NCBI GenBank assembly: GCA_030840415.1
Contig: JAVEEO010000209.1
Location: forward strand, 1 to 15,538
DNA from: Pseudonocardiales bacterium
GTDB lineage: Bacteria > Actinomycetota > Actinomycetes > Mycobacteriales > Jatrophihabitantaceae
DNA length: 15,538 nt
Direction: 5' to 3'
The notes beneath the pieces were generated by a model, which saw only the letters and a program-made list of their open reading frames with translations, was not told the origin of the DNA and made no database searches. Position 1 is the first letter of the stretch. Each line of letters opens with the position of its first letter. The position numbers and the translations under genes were made by a program. Shown piece by piece: positions 7,509 to 14,947 of this stretch.

Positions 7509-8206
7509 CAGTTGCCTCCGGTCTTGGACATGTCGTAGCGGTGCGAGAGCAGCCGGTCGTCGATCGAGAACTGGATCGTGAACAGCGTGCCCTTGTCATT
7601 CGTCGTGTTCGACGTCGGATACGGGTCGATGAAGCCGGGCAGCGCGTGCAACCGGTCGACCAGCATCGACACGTCCGGCACCCGGCTGGCCTGGCCGGTC
7701 ACGGTGACCAGGCCGATGTGCGGGCGGCCGGAGGTGTCCAGCGCTCCGGTCCCGGAGGCCACGTTCGCGCTCGCCTGCTTCCCGCCGGTGGGGGCCATGG
7801 TCACCGCCAGTTGGCTGACCGAGGCGCCGGGGGGCAGTTGCCGCACGATCGAGGTGACCACCGCCGACACGTCGACATCGCTGGCGAGCAGGCCGGACAG
7901 CTCGGTGCGCACGCCTGCGACGCTGCTCTGCAGCAGCGTGACGTCGGCATAGCGCTTCTGCTGGGCCAGCAACTGCGCGGTACGGCTCTGCTCGGCAGCC
8001 AGGGTGTCGGCGGCCTGCTGGCTGCGGTAGAAGGCATAGCCGTACCCCAGGCCGGCCAGCAGTACCAGCGCGCACAGCGCGTACGCGACCAGCTTGCGGA
8101 TGGCGCGGACCCGGCGGGCCTGCAACACCTCGGGCGGGATCAGGTTGGCGACGATGCCCCAACCCGGCATCGTGCTCCACAGCTCACGTGGCTGCATGGT
8201 GGTCAT
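7508..8206 (-). CDS. pilN: PilN, type IV pilus platform protein
   Basis: This 232-residue protein has a cytoplasmic tail containing NLIPPEV (residues 21-27), one membrane helix (about 38-60), a coiled coil (about 62-95) and a ferredoxin-like soluble domain. In studied type IV pili the N-terminal INLLP-like motif of PilN docks into a groove of PilM; NLIPP is the evident counterpart here and sits in the expected place. The start overlaps the pilM stop in ATGA, with GGGAG 7 bases upstream inside pilM. A second ATG three codons on is also possible. The soluble domain carries a Gly/Ser/Ala-rich loop (about 138-158). It would form heterodimers with PilO at the outer face of the membrane. Confidence 0.9.
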   Translation of the reverse strand: MTTMQPRELWSTMPGWGIVANLIPPEVLQARRVRAIRKLVAYALCALVLLAGLGYGYAFYRSQQAADTLAAEQSRTAQLLAQQKRYADVTLLQSSVAGVRTELSGLLASDVDVSAVVTSIVRQLPPGASVSQLAVTMAPTGGKQASANVASGTGALDTSGRPHIGLVTVTGQASRVPDVSMLVDRLHALPGFIDPYPTSNTTNDKGTLFTIQFSIDDRLLSHRYDMSKTGGN

Positions 8207-9282
8207 GCCGCTGCTCCCATCGCCAGTCCTACCGACACCGCGGTCGCCGACAGCTCCGCGTCCTCGTTCTGAAGTTCCTTCGACGCCAGCCGGTTGCGCA
8301 CGTGCTGCATCGGGGCGACCACGTTGGCCGGCATGCCCAGGTGCTCGCCGAACAGGTCGGCCAGCCCCGGCAGGGCCGAGCCGCCGCCGGTCAGCGACAG
8401 CCGCTCGACCGGGGCGCTGTCCTCGGTGGTCCCGAAGTAGTGGATCGAGCCGCGGACCTCGGCCAGCAGCGGCCGCAGTCCCTCGCTCAGCGCGTCGGTG
8501 AAGTTGCGGTTCGTGGCTTGCAGGCCCTGCAGCCGCTTGGCGGCCTCGGCCCGCTCCGGGTCGAGGCCGACCCGGTCGACGATGCGCTCGGTCAGCTCCT
8601 GGCCGCCCCGGGCCACCGCCCGCACCACCTTCGGCACGCCGTGACGGTGGATGATGATGTTGGTCATGTGGGCACCGATGTCGATGACGGCCTCGACGCC
8701 GTGGTTCTCGTCGGCGATCGCGCGCAGCGCGGCGAACGAGGACAGGTCGACCCGGGCAACCTGCAGGCCGGCACTCTCGATGGCCTGCACCGCCGCCAGC
8801 ACCGGCTGGCGCGGGGTGGCGATCAGCAGCCCGGGCACCATGCCGGACGGGTCGGCCTCGCCGAGTGGCAGCCAGTCGATCAGGGCCTGGTCCAACGGCA
8901 GCGGAACCACCTCACGGGCCTGGTAGGGCAGCGCCTTGACCAGTTGGTCGTGCGGCAGTGCCGGCATCGCCAGGTCGCGGACCACGGTCTGCTGGTTGGT
9001 GATCCCGAGGATCACGTTGCGGCATTCGAAGTGGTTCTGCGACCACATCTGCCGCAGTGCCGCCGTCACCGCGTGCTGGTCGCAGACCACGCCGTTGAGG
9101 ACCGCGCCGGGCGGCAGGTCGACGTGGCCGCAGCCGTGCACGCTGACCGAGGGCCGGCCGTCGGTGGTGCCGTGCGACAGGATCGCCGCCCGGACCGAGG
9201 TTGCCCCGATGTCGACGCCGATCGCGTGACCGTCAGGATTGACGATTCCGATTTTGGGGTTGCAGATCTGACGGTGCTTCAT
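8203..9282 (-). CDS. pilM: PilM, actin-like ATPase of the pilus platform
   Basis: This 359-residue protein has the FtsA/actin ATP-binding fold. The phosphate-1 loop is VDIGATSVR (residues 23-31), the phosphate-2 loop AVIDIGAHMTN (198-208) and the adenosine motif LSLTGGGSALPGL (295-307). No membrane segment is seen. In type IV pili PilM is the cytoplasmic ring component that binds the tail of PilN and contacts the motor ATPases. All nucleotide-site motifs are present, so it probably binds ATP. The start is supported by AGGAG 5 bases upstream. The stop overlaps the pilN start. The N-terminal 20 residues (MKHRQICNPKIGIV) before the ATPase core look like an extension. Its closest confusable relative is FtsA, but there is no C-terminal amphipathic FtsA tail and the context is clear. 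Confidence 0.95.
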   Translation of the reverse strand: MKHRQICNPKIGIVNPDGHAIGVDIGATSVRAAILSHGTTDGRPSVSVHGCGHVDLPPGAVLNGVVCDQHAVTAALRQMWSQNHFECRNVILGITNQQTVVRDLAMPALPHDQLVKALPYQAREVVPLPLDQALIDWLPLGEADPSGMVPGLLIATPRQPVLAAVQAIESAGLQVARVDLSSFAALRAIADENHGVEAVIDIGAHMTNIIIHRHGVPKVVRAVARGGQELTERIVDRVGLDPERAEAAKRLQGLQATNRNFTDALSEGLRPLLAEVRGSIHYFGTTEDSAPVERLSLTGGGSALPGLADLFGEHLGMPANVVAPMQHVRNRLASKELQNEDAELSATAVSVGLAMGAAA

Positions 9283-9321
9283 CGCTTCTCCTGAGGAAGG
9301 GCAACGCAGGTCGGGAAGGGG

Positions 9322-9340
9322 ACCGGGTTCAGAGCCCGGT
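9322..9340 (-). repeat. Small hairpin spanning the pilD stop codon
   Basis: ACCGGG and CCCGGT (6-base arms, 7-base loop) surround the pilD stop codon, 40 bases before the pilM start. No U-run follows. It could be an RNA processing or mRNA-stabilising element between pilD and pilMNO, or chance. Confidence 0.3.
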
Positions 9341-10117
9341 GAGCCTGAGGTAGCTGTCGGCCAGCGGCTGGGCTGCGAACAGCGCCACCGCCACCGCGGT
9401 GATCATGAACGGTCCGAACGGCAGCGGAGTCTTTCCGGTGCCACGCCTGCTCGCGATCACCACGATGCCGGCCAGGCCGCCGAGCAGGAAGGCGGCGAAT
9501 GCCCCTACCAGCAAAGCCGAATAGCTCAGCCAGCCCAGCATGGCGCCGATCAGGCCGGCCAGCTTCACATCGCCGAAGCCCATGCCCTTGGGGTAGGCCA
9601 GTGCCAGCGCGAAGTAGCCGCCGAACAGCGCCACCGCGCCGATCGCGGCCCGCAGCAGCGGCCAGTAGTCCTGCTGCCACAGCGCCGGTGCCACCAGCAG
9701 CACCGCCAGTACCGGGTAGGACGGCAGCACGATCGCGTTGGGCAACCGGTGACAGTCCAGGTCGATGGCCGCCAGCGCGATGGCGATCGACGTCCAGTAC
9801 AGCCAGGCCGGCAGGCCGGCGAGCCGGTCCAGGTCGTCCAGCCGCCAGGTCACCAGGACGAACGCCGCGGCGGCGAGGGCCTCGACGAGCGGGTAGCGGG
9901 GACTGATCGGCGCGCCGCAGTCCGCGCACCGGCCGCGCAGCACCAGCCAGCCCAGGACCGGCACATTGTGCCGGTTGCGGACCCCGGCGCCGCAGTGCGG
10001 GCAGTGCGAGGCCGGCGCGACCAGCGACTGGCCCTGCGGCACCCGGTAGATCACCACGTTGAGGAAGGAACCGATCGCCAGGCCGAGCAGCGCCACCACG
10101 ACGAGCAGGAACCACAT
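9329..10117 (-). CDS. pilD: PilD, prepilin peptidase and N-methyltransferase
   Basis: This 262-residue polytopic membrane protein of the A24 aspartic peptidase family begins MWFLLVVVALLGLAIGSFLNVVIYRVP, a hallmark of PilD. The cytoplasmic zinc site is complete: C39PHC42 and C64ADC67. The catalytic aspartates are D119 (IDLDCHRLP) and D183 (GFGDVK). The residue after the LP of the first motif is Asn rather than the usual Asp. About seven further hydrophobic segments follow. It should cleave the leaders of PilA, the two minor pilins and probably the PilX-like protein after Gly, and methylate the new N-terminus. Full domain structure (methyltransferase plus peptidase) distinguishes it from short TadV-type enzymes. 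A weak AAGG lies 9 bases before the ATG; initiation signals are poorer than those of its neighbours. Confidence 0.96.
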   Translation of the reverse strand: MWFLLVVVALLGLAIGSFLNVVIYRVPQGQSLVAPASHCPHCGAGVRNRHNVPVLGWLVLRGRCADCGAPISPRYPLVEALAAAAFVLVTWRLDDLDRLAGLPAWLYWTSIAIALAAIDLDCHRLPNAIVLPSYPVLAVLLVAPALWQQDYWPLLRAAIGAVALFGGYFALALAYPKGMGFGDVKLAGLIGAMLGWLSYSALLVGAFAAFLLGGLAGIVVIASRRGTGKTPLPFGPFMITAVAVALFAAQPLADSYLRLTGL

Positions 10118-10148
10118 GGCGCAGACCTTCGGATCGTCGGGCGGGGGA

Positions 10149-10162
10149 CACCTGGACAGGTG
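10149..10162. repeat. 14-base palindrome between the PilX-like gene and pilD
   Basis: CACCTG-GA-CAGGTG is a perfect 6+6 inverted repeat with a 2-base centre, in the 62-base gap between the PilX-like gene and pilD. It overlaps a weaker pair GATGC/GCATC (10162-10166 and 10175-10179) that abuts the upstream stop codon. It may be an internal operator or an RNA structure; nothing decides between these. Confidence 0.35.
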
Positions 10163-10179
10163 ATGCGTGGCTCAGCATC

Positions 10180-13038
10180 TCAGGCCCCCGTCGAGATGCT
10201 GATGACATTCCAGGTGTTGCTGGTCAGCCGGCCGTCCGGCGGCGGGATGTAGGGCACCCGCAGGCCGCCGTTGAGCGCCTGGCCGGCGCGCATGTTGTCG
10301 AAGTTGTAGGTGACCGAGATGCCGGGCATCTTGGTTCCCGAGCCCTGGTAGGGCCGGCCCTGGTACGGCAGGCTGGTCGCGCCCCGGTGGTACTGGTAGA
10401 GCCCGCCGTAGATGTTGATGCCGTAGCCGATGCCGCCCCGGTAGAAGTTGTCGGCCATGAACGAGCCGCGCAGCGCGAACACGGTGGCGTACAGCGACCC
10501 GGTGCCGCCGTTGAACATCGCCGGCGCGGCGCTGGGGGTGTACATGTAGGACGGGTAGTTGCTGGCGACCGGCCAGCTCAGGTTGTCGGTGTAGACCCCG
10601 CTGAGGTCGTTGGGGCAGTAGCCCGGGCTGGTGACGCCGAGGGTGCCGTCCGTCGCACAGGTCATCGGACGGTAGATCCGGACGTTGTGGGTGGCGATCA
10701 GGGCCAGGCCGTCACTGGTGCTGGTCACCGTGGGGTTGTTGTAGGTCAGGTCGTTGGTCACGACGATGTCGTGCTCGGCGACGATGGTGACGTTGCCGTT
10801 GGTCTTGCCGTCGACGTAGACGTCACCGTATCCGTGGTAGTAGGGGGTGACGTCGCTGTCCGGGTCGGTGTAGGTCTTGGTCGCGTCGTAGCCGCTGCCA
10901 CCGGGCTGCTTGCCGTGCCAGGGGAAGTTCTGGGTGGTGTTCATCGGCGAGCCGGCGGCGGCGCTGCTGGTCTTGCTCAGGGTACCGGTGACGATCGGGG
11001 TGGTGGTGTTGGTGCAGTCGCCCTTCTTGGTCAGCGAGGTGCAGACCACCCGGTCGACGCTGACGTTCCAGCTGCTCACGGTGGTGGTGTAGCCCTTGCC
11101 GAGCGTGGACTGCAGGAAGTTGCCGCTGGGGGCCTCCGGCGTCACGGGGGTGGTGGCGGGAGCGGCCGCGGTGACGGTCACGGTGTACCAGAGCGAGTTC
11201 TGGGTGGTGCCGACCTTCTGTGACGCGGTGCTCAGCTGGCCGGTGATGGCGCTGGTGAGGGTGTCGGTGGTCGGGCTGGTGCCGGCCAGTTCGGTGTCCA
11301 CCGCCGTCTTGATGGCGGTGAAGACGTCGTTCTTGGGGTTGCCCTGGCCGGTCTCGCAGTCGAGGTTGCGGCGCTTGGTCGGGCCGCTCACCGGGCAGGC
11401 CGTGGTGGCGACGTAGGAGGAGTTGTCGGTCCAGGTGCCGGCCAGGGTGTCGGTGGCGCTGGCCGCCGGCAGGCTGAGGTTGGTGGTGGTGTTGAACACC
11501 GGGCTGGCCACCGTCGCCTGGGTGGGGGTGCCCGAGGTGGGGTTCTTGACGTAGATCAGGGTCCGCGACAGCGGGACCAGGGCGTTGATCACCCCGCCGG
11601 ACGGGTCGGTGGTGCTCTGGCCGAGGCTGTCGACGGTGTTGACGTTGGTGTAGGTGCCGGTGCTCTGGTAGCAGGCCGAGGTGCCGGCCGGGGTCAGCGG
11701 GCTGGTGATCCGCGCGGTGTTGCCGACGATCTTGATCCGGGTCGGGCCGGTGTAGACGCACTGGGCCAGCGGCATCGCCTCGGTGGCGTCCTCGGGCAGT
11801 TCCAGCGCGGTGGACTGGTAGATCGGGAACACGGTGTGGCCCGAGCCGTCAGTGGGGTAATTGGCGGTGAGGGTGGCCTCGCCGTCGGTCCCGGGGTAGG
11901 CCCGGTCGTAGCCGCCGTTGACGCCGAGCGGCTGCTGGCTGCCGTTGATGGCGCCGGTCCAGACGGAGTAGGCCGAGGCGTCGAAGTTCGGCTCCGAGTT
12001 CTTCGACTTCCCGGTGTCCTTGCCACGGTCGACCAGGTAGGCGTCCTGGCTGTAGACCGGGCCGTTCATCACCATGTTCGGTTCCATCGAGGAATCGCAG
12101 GTGTCGTTGTGGGTGACCGAGGTCGAGGCTCCGGAGGACGGGACGTAGCTGCCGCCCTCGCTGAAGTAGGCGAAGCTCGAGTCGGTGCCCATCGCGGTCT
12201 GGGTGGCGGTCGAGGGACGCCGGCTGGTGTTGTTCCAGGCGGTGGTGGTGCCGCGGCCGGGTCCGGTGCTGTTGGGGTAGTAGAGGTCGTCGCAGACGTT
12301 GGTGCTGTGGCTGGTGTCGCACAGCGGGGTGGTGCTGGCATCGACATAGCTGCAGGTGCCGGTCCACTGCAGGGTGCCGGGCCTGGTCTTGCCGCTGATC
12401 GAGGTGCCGGTGAGGTTGGCCGCCGAGGTGACCTGCACCGAGCGTGCCTTGTAGAAGCTGTTGATGAACTCCGCGGAGTAGGTCTCGTACTTGGTGTAGT
12501 ACTGGAAGTTGTTGAAGCTGGGCATCGCGTCGATGTCGGCGACCAGGACCTTGACCCGGTACTTGGGATTGGTCTTGCCGGTCGGCACCTGGCCGACCGA
12601 GCGCACCCGGGCCAGGCCCGAGGCCGCGAAGGTGACCGTCCACCAGTAGGACTCGACGCTGGTCGCGCCGTCGCCGCCGGTGATCTTGACGCCCTGCTGG
12701 TTCAGCGGGTCGGTGATGCCGCTCTTGTTGGTGATGCCGGTCGTCAGGCTCGCGCAGGTGAATCCGGTCGTCGGCGGGCAGTTGGTGTTGACCCAGCTGA
12801 GGAAGTTCTCCAGGCCAGCCTGCGCGGCGGCGGTCGCCTCGCCGGAGTCGACGCTGTCCTTGGCGGGCCGGATCTGGCCGGTGAGGGTGGTGGTGGCGGT
12901 GGTCAGCATCAGCATCGCCAGGATGCTGACCATCATCACCAGTACCAGGCTCTGGCCGTCGTCGTGGCGCCGGAGCCTGGCCAGCAGGCCGGCCCGAGCC
13001 GCCCACGGGCTGTGCTTGCGCGTCGGTGGCTTGTTCAT
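10180..13038 (-). CDS. Giant PilX-like protein with prepilin-like N-terminus
   Basis: This 952-residue protein has a basic N-terminus ending in DDG (Gly28), followed by QSLVLVMMVSILAMLMLTTA, a pilin-type hydrophobic helix. The likely prepilin cleavage site is after Gly28, but mature residue 5 is Leu, not the usual Glu. The rest is external, Thr/Ser/Asn/Tyr-rich, with 14 Cys, an even number that would suit disulfides. Around 730-790 there are beta-solenoid-like stretches (GNVTIVAEHDIVV, GLALIATHNVRIYRP) like those in other large PilX-type proteins. The end is Tyr/Gly-rich and has no anchor motif. Known PilX and GspK proteins are minor (pseudo)pilins; GspK also lacks Glu5 and caps the tip. By analogy this may be a tip protein or adhesin; that is inference. 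It lies 19 bases after the PilW-like gene and is probably co-transcribed. The start follows GGGG 7 bases upstream. Confidence 0.8.
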   Translation of the reverse strand: MNKPPTRKHSPWAARAGLLARLRRHDDGQSLVLVMMVSILAMLMLTTATTTLTGQIRPAKDSVDSGEATAAAQAGLENFLSWVNTNCPPTTGFTCASLTTGITNKSGITDPLNQQGVKITGGDGATSVESYWWTVTFAASGLARVRSVGQVPTGKTNPKYRVKVLVADIDAMPSFNNFQYYTKYETYSAEFINSFYKARSVQVTSAANLTGTSISGKTRPGTLQWTGTCSYVDASTTPLCDTSHSTNVCDDLYYPNSTGPGRGTTTAWNNTSRRPSTATQTAMGTDSSFAYFSEGGSYVPSSGASTSVTHNDTCDSSMEPNMVMNGPVYSQDAYLVDRGKDTGKSKNSEPNFDASAYSVWTGAINGSQQPLGVNGGYDRAYPGTDGEATLTANYPTDGSGHTVFPIYQSTALELPEDATEAMPLAQCVYTGPTRIKIVGNTARITSPLTPAGTSACYQSTGTYTNVNTVDSLGQSTTDPSGGVINALVPLSRTLIYVKNPTSGTPTQATVASPVFNTTTNLSLPAASATDTLAGTWTDNSSYVATTACPVSGPTKRRNLDCETGQGNPKNDVFTAIKTAVDTELAGTSPTTDTLTSAITGQLSTASQKVGTTQNSLWYTVTVTAAAPATTPVTPEAPSGNFLQSTLGKGYTTTVSSWNVSVDRVVCTSLTKKGDCTNTTTPIVTGTLSKTSSAAAGSPMNTTQNFPWHGKQPGGSGYDATKTYTDPDSDVTPYYHGYGDVYVDGKTNGNVTIVAEHDIVVTNDLTYNNPTVTSTSDGLALIATHNVRIYRPMTCATDGTLGVTSPGYCPNDLSGVYTDNLSWPVASNYPSYMYTPSAAPAMFNGGTGSLYATVFALRGSFMADNFYRGGIGYGINIYGGLYQYHRGATSLPYQGRPYQGSGTKMPGISVTYNFDNMRAGQALNGGLRVPYIPPPDGRLTSNTWNVISISTGA

Positions 13039-13057
13039 GACGCCGGACCCCGATTCC

Positions 13058-13909
13058 TCATGACGGGTACCCCGAACTCACCGATGCCAGCGAGGTGAAC
13101 GCCATGCTGCTGGTGTTGGAAGGATCCAGGGCGGTGAAGGCGATGCCGATGCTGCCGATCTGGTTGAGCACCTTGTCGACCTTGAGCGCGGGGTTGCCGC
13201 GGTAGCTGCCCGAGCTGACGGCCAGCGAGCCGGTGCCGATGCTCGGATCGAGCATCCCCGAGCCGGTCTGGCCGCTCTGCAGGCACAAACCGGCCTTGGC
13301 GGTGGCACCGCTCAGGCAGCCCAGCTGGCTCAGGTCGACCGCGCTGCCGCTGCGCGAGTACGGCTGGAACACCGGCAGCGAGTCGGTGGCCTTGGCGTTG
13401 AAGCCCAACTGGCGCACCGTTTTGACGGTGGTGTTGTCGGGCTGGAAGATCACCTCGACGAGCTGGCCGATGCCGGTGGCCGGCGAGCTGACCCGCAGCA
13501 TCAGCGCGACCTTGGTGGTGGGCGCCGGAGCGGTGAACGAACCGCTGACGGTGGTCGAGCGGTTGTTCAGGTTGGCGTAGAAGACGATCTTGGTGCTGGT
13601 GATCTCCTCGAACCGGTCGGCCTTGAGGCTGGGGTCCAGCCAGCCGGCCACCCGCAGCATCGAGGTCCAGCTGTCCAGGGTCAGCCGGGCATCGCCGGAG
13701 TTCTGGTTGGTCAGCACGGTCTTGTAGCCGGCATGGCTGGCGCCGACGAAGAACAGCACCGCCATGGTGCCGAGGATGGTGGTCAGGATCATGCTGACCA
13801 TCAGCTCGGCAAGGGTGACGCCCCGGTCGTCTCCGGCCAGCCGGGCGCGCACCCGCCTGCTCAGCGCGACAGCACGGTGGCTCAGGACGACAGCACGGTG
13901 GCTCAGCAC
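13058..13909 (-). CDS. PilW-like minor pilin (prepilin)
   Basis: This 283-residue prepilin is cleaved after Gly30 in DDRG, giving a mature N-terminus VTLAELMVSMILTTILG with Glu5 present and a 20-residue hydrophobic helix. The globular part carries two Cys (LGCLSG and AGLCLQ), which probably pair. Length and position (second after the major pilin, before the PilX-like gene) fit PilW-type minor pilins that prime assembly. The start is a GTG at 13909 that overlaps the end of the preceding gene by 7 bases. It is the only start codon in the tandem repeat, since the same position reads GTC and GCG in the other two copies. A GTG at codon 20 (13852) is an alternative that would give a shorter, 11-residue leader. 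The 30-residue leader is lengthened by the repeated heptapeptide LSHRAVV. Confidence 0.85.
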   Translation of the reverse strand: MLSHRAVVLSHRAVALSRRVRARLAGDDRGVTLAELMVSMILTTILGTMAVLFFVGASHAGYKTVLTNQNSGDARLTLDSWTSMLRVAGWLDPSLKADRFEEITSTKIVFYANLNNRSTTVSGSFTAPAPTTKVALMLRVSSPATGIGQLVEVIFQPDNTTVKTVRQLGFNAKATDSLPVFQPYSRSGSAVDLSQLGCLSGATAKAGLCLQSGQTGSGMLDPSIGTGSLAVSSGSYRGNPALKVDKVLNQIGSIGIAFTALDPSNTSSMAFTSLASVSSGYPS

Positions 13910-13921
13910 GACAGCACCGTG
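13859..13921. repeat. Three tandem 21-bp repeats at the minor pilin gene junction
   Basis: Copies at 13859-13879, 13880-13900 and 13901-13921 differ from each neighbour at two bases. The copy first transcribed (13901-13921) holds the last codons and stop of the PilV-like gene and the GTG start of the PilW-like gene. The other two lie inside the PilW-like leader and repeat the peptide LSHRAV. The unit length is a multiple of three, so the frame is kept. Confidence 0.95.
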
Positions 13922-14379
13922 TCGTAGCGGACCGTCCGGATGGAGCTGTCCTTCCAGCTGACCTTGACGGTCACGTTGCGCGAGGCACCCGGCGCGCAGG
14001 TGACGTTCGCGGCCGGGGTCATGACCGGGGTGATGGTGAAGCTGGTGCCCTTGAGGGCGACGGTGGAGGCGTCGGCGTCCAGCAGCGAGAGGGTGCTGTT
14101 CTGGCCGCGCAGCTTCTCGACCTCCTGCCGGGCCAGGTTCGAGGCGGCGACCCGGTTCTGGGTCACCCCGGTCAGTTTGACCAGGGTGGCCAGGGCCATC
14201 ATCACCGCGAAGGACACCACGGTGAACAACGCGATCGAGACGACCACCTCGGCCATGGTGAACCCGTCGTCACCGGCCGGCGATCGGCTCGTCCGGTGGT
14301 TCGGCTCGTCCGCGCGCAGCCGCCGGAGCAGGGCGCCGACCGGACCGGCGCCGGACCGGGTGGTCATCGGTGGGTTCAT
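13903..14379 (-). CDS. PilV-like minor pilin (prepilin)
   Basis: This 158-residue prepilin has a long, 39-residue leader (MNPPMTTRSGAG...SPAGDDG) cleaved after Gly39, then FTMAEVVVSIALFTVVSF with Glu5 present. The globular domain is about 90 residues with two Cys (VTCAPG and the final residue of the protein), possibly one disulfide. The start at 14379 is preferred because AGGAGG lies 7 bases upstream; a frame-consistent ATG at 14442 would add 21 unlikely residues that run through the SD. It is the first gene after the pilA terminator and overlaps the next gene by 7 bases (stop TGA downstream of the GTG start), so the two minor pilins are translationally coupled. The PilV label rests on size, order and the MAEVVVSIALF helix. 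Confidence 0.87.
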   Translation of the reverse strand: MNPPMTTRSGAGPVGALLRRLRADEPNHRTSRSPAGDDGFTMAEVVVSIALFTVVSFAVMMALATLVKLTGVTQNRVAASNLARQEVEKLRGQNSTLSLLDADASTVALKGTSFTITPVMTPAANVTCAPGASRNVTVKVSWKDSSIRTVRYDTVLSC

Positions 14380-14435
14380 GTCTGCACCTCCTCGAGGGGG
14401 CTGCGAGCTGTGCGGGATCGGGAAGACAGGGCCGC

Positions 14436-14476
14436 AAAACACCGAACTGGGCGGGCGGTCGAGACCACCCGCCCAG
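14436..14476 (-). terminator. Hairpin with U-rich tail after pilA, probable partial terminator
   Basis: Arms CTGGGCGGG and CCCGCCCAG (14447-14455 and 14468-14476), with inner GGTC/GACC pairing, form a strong stem 15 bases past the pilA stop. On the minus strand it is followed by TTCGGTGTTTT, the best U-tract at any hairpin in the window. The downstream minor pilin genes have their own SD but only about 57 bases in which a promoter could lie, so partial readthrough is the simplest reading. Confidence 0.75.
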
Positions 14477-14491
14477 CTGCGATGAGCCGTG

Positions 14492-14947
14492 TTACTTCGC
14501 GCCGGGGGTCGTCTGACCGGTGGCGCTGCTGTAGCTGTACTTCTTGTCGCCCGGGTCGCCGGCGCTGGTCTCGATGGTGTACGAGCCCGTTCCCGGGGTC
14601 AGCGTGAGGATGTTGTTGGGCGAGACGTTGATGGTGCCGGTGGCCGCGCTGGCGCCGGTCCCGCAGGTGATGGTGCCGGTGCCGCCGTTGCTGCCGGCGG
14701 TCACGGTGAGGCCGGTCGGGTAGGTGTTGCCACCGTCGGCGTAGCACTGCTCGACCACGGCGATCGCGTTGCGGGTGTCGGAGGCGGCCGACTTGTTCTT
14801 CGCGCCCTTCTGGTAGTTCAGGTACATCGGGATCGCGATGGCGATCAGGATGCCGATGATGACGACCACGACCAGCAGTTCGATCAGGGTGAAGCCCTTG
14901 TCACCCTCGGCGCGCTCCTTCCGGAGCTGGTGCAGCTTGTTGAGCAT
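14492..14947 (-). CDS. pilA: PilA, major type IV pilin (prepilin)
   Basis: This 151-residue prepilin has the leader MLNKLHQLRKERAEGDKG, cleaved after Gly18, to give FTLIELLVVVVIIGILIAIA, a textbook class III signal with Glu5. The mature protein is 133 residues, with two Cys (C68 and C95) that may form a disulfide, and a Gly/Thr-rich C-terminal domain. The strict signal, small size, own upstream regulatory region and a terminator right after it mark it as the major pilin rather than a minor one. SD AGGAGG lies 5 bases before the ATG. It should be secreted into the membrane, processed by PilD and polymerised by the PilC/PilMNO platform with PilB. A GspG-type pseudopilin is the alternative, but the context of minor pilins plus PilMNO favours a type IV pilus. 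Confidence 0.95.
   Translation of the reverse strand: MLNKLHQLRKERAEGDKGFTLIELLVVVVIIGILIAIAIPMYLNYQKGAKNKSAASDTRNAIAVVEQCYADGGNTYPTGLTVTAGSNGGTGTITCGTGASAATGTINVSPNNILTLTPGTGSYTIETSAGDPGDKKYSYSSATGQTTPGAK

Noticed and set aside
9279..10208. 309-codon minus-strand frame overlapping pilD
   Set aside because: Same strand but shifted frame; Arg/Pro/Ala-rich with no membrane helices, whereas the pilD frame has the zinc cysteines and catalytic aspartates.
11836..13098. 420-codon plus-strand frame opposite the PilX-like gene
   Set aside because: Low-complexity Gly/Val/Ala/Arg translation with no domain, and no start signals. It is an antisense shadow.
10180..14947. Type II secretion or Tad/Flp pilus instead of a type IV pilus
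   Set aside because: Full-length PilD with zinc site, PilM/N/O, PilC of GspF type and PilV/W/X-like order fit a type IV pilus; there is no TadA/TadE-like or GspD/GspL/GspM-type gene in view.
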